In this document: one piece after another, positions 6,850 through 6,906 of the stretch
How positions within the stretch are numbered: the stretch's first letter is position 1
How the letters are laid out: every line of letters begins with the position of its first letter
Assembly: GCA_945788205.1 (NCBI GenBank)
Contig: CALZLE010000091.1
Location: 1-6,906 of the forward strand
Direction of reading: 5' to 3'
DNA: 6,906 nt
From: an uncultured Desulfuromonadales bacterium
GTDB taxonomy: Bacteria; Desulfobacterota; Desulfuromonadia; Desulfuromonadales; Geopsychrobacteraceae
Notes under the pieces: model-generated
What the model was told of the DNA's origin: nothing
Seen by the model: the letters and a program-made list of their open reading frames with translations, nothing else
Database searches by the model: none
Position numbers and translations under genes: made by a program

Positions 6850-6870
6850 TTGATTGTTGTCTATTGATTG
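6850..6870 (-). repeat. direct repeat CAATCAA over the promoter, possible operator
   Basis: CAATCAA occurs twice on the minus strand, at 6870-6864 and 6856-6850, with starts 14 bases apart. The repeats cover the -10 box and the expected transcription start. This is where an autoregulator such as a winged-helix AbiEi-type protein could bind. The repeats are short and AT-rich, so chance is a real alternative. Confidence 0.3.
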
Positions 6871-6895
6871 AACGCGATGGTTTTGCCTTTGTCAA
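6867..6895 (-). promoter_or_regulatory. strong sigma70-type promoter of the AbiEi-like/ATPase unit
   Basis: On the minus strand there is a perfect -35 TTGACA (6895-6890), a 17-base spacer, and a -10 TTCAAT (6872-6867, 4 of 6 consensus matches). Transcription would start near 6860, leaving a leader of about 60 bases before the ATG at 6797. There is no other gene in the 109 bases between this start codon and the window edge, which fits a promoter region that opens the two-gene unit. Confidence 0.65.
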
Positions 6896-6906
6896 GTTCT
6901 GAAAAG

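Noticed and set aside
1..6906. CRISPR array, tRNA/rRNA genes, insertion sequences or attachment sites
   Set aside because: I saw no regularly spaced repeats, no cloverleaf-like RNA, no transposase or integrase frames and no terminal inverted repeats.

Overview
The window carries six genes, all on the minus strand, so transcription runs from high to low coordinates. The organism is most likely a flagellated Gram-negative bacterium of intermediate GC content. The protein styles (a free-standing mini flagellar rod protein, a ClC transporter with two CBS domains, an LhgO-type oxidase) remind me of Desulfuromonadales/Geobacter-like lineages. That placement is inference from general resemblance and is not demonstrated by any marker gene.

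Region A (about 6906-4061) is a two-gene unit. It starts with a strong sigma70-type promoter (TTGACA, 17 bp, TTCAAT). The first gene encodes a 351-residue AbiEi_2/COG4861-type protein with a degenerate nuclease-like N-terminal part, a winged helix and a conserved C-terminal part. Four bases later begins a 558-residue 'predicted ATPase of the ABC class' (COG3044 type) with Walker A, signature-like and Walker B motifs. No AbiEii-type nucleotidyltransferase toxin is present in the window. The pairing of these two poorly understood proteins is the best candidate here for an undescribed system.

Region B (3974-464) is a tight three-gene run: a ClC-family anion channel/transporter with a C-terminal CBS pair, a small RuvC/RNase H-fold protein, and an FAD-dependent L-2-hydroxyglutarate oxidase (lhgO). 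The second and third genes overlap as ATGA, and the first two are separated by only 20 bases. The 86-base gap between regions A and B has neither a convincing terminator nor a convincing promoter, so read-through from region A is possible.

Region C (463-1) holds a short orphan flagellar rod-like gene behind its own TTGACA-17-CACAAT promoter. The -35 box of this promoter lies inside a small perfect hairpin just after the lhgO stop. At the left edge, downstream of this gene, is what looks like the first arm of an intrinsic terminator cut by the window boundary.

I see no tRNA, rRNA, CRISPR array, insertion sequence or phage gene. There is no gene-free stretch longer than 300 bases.
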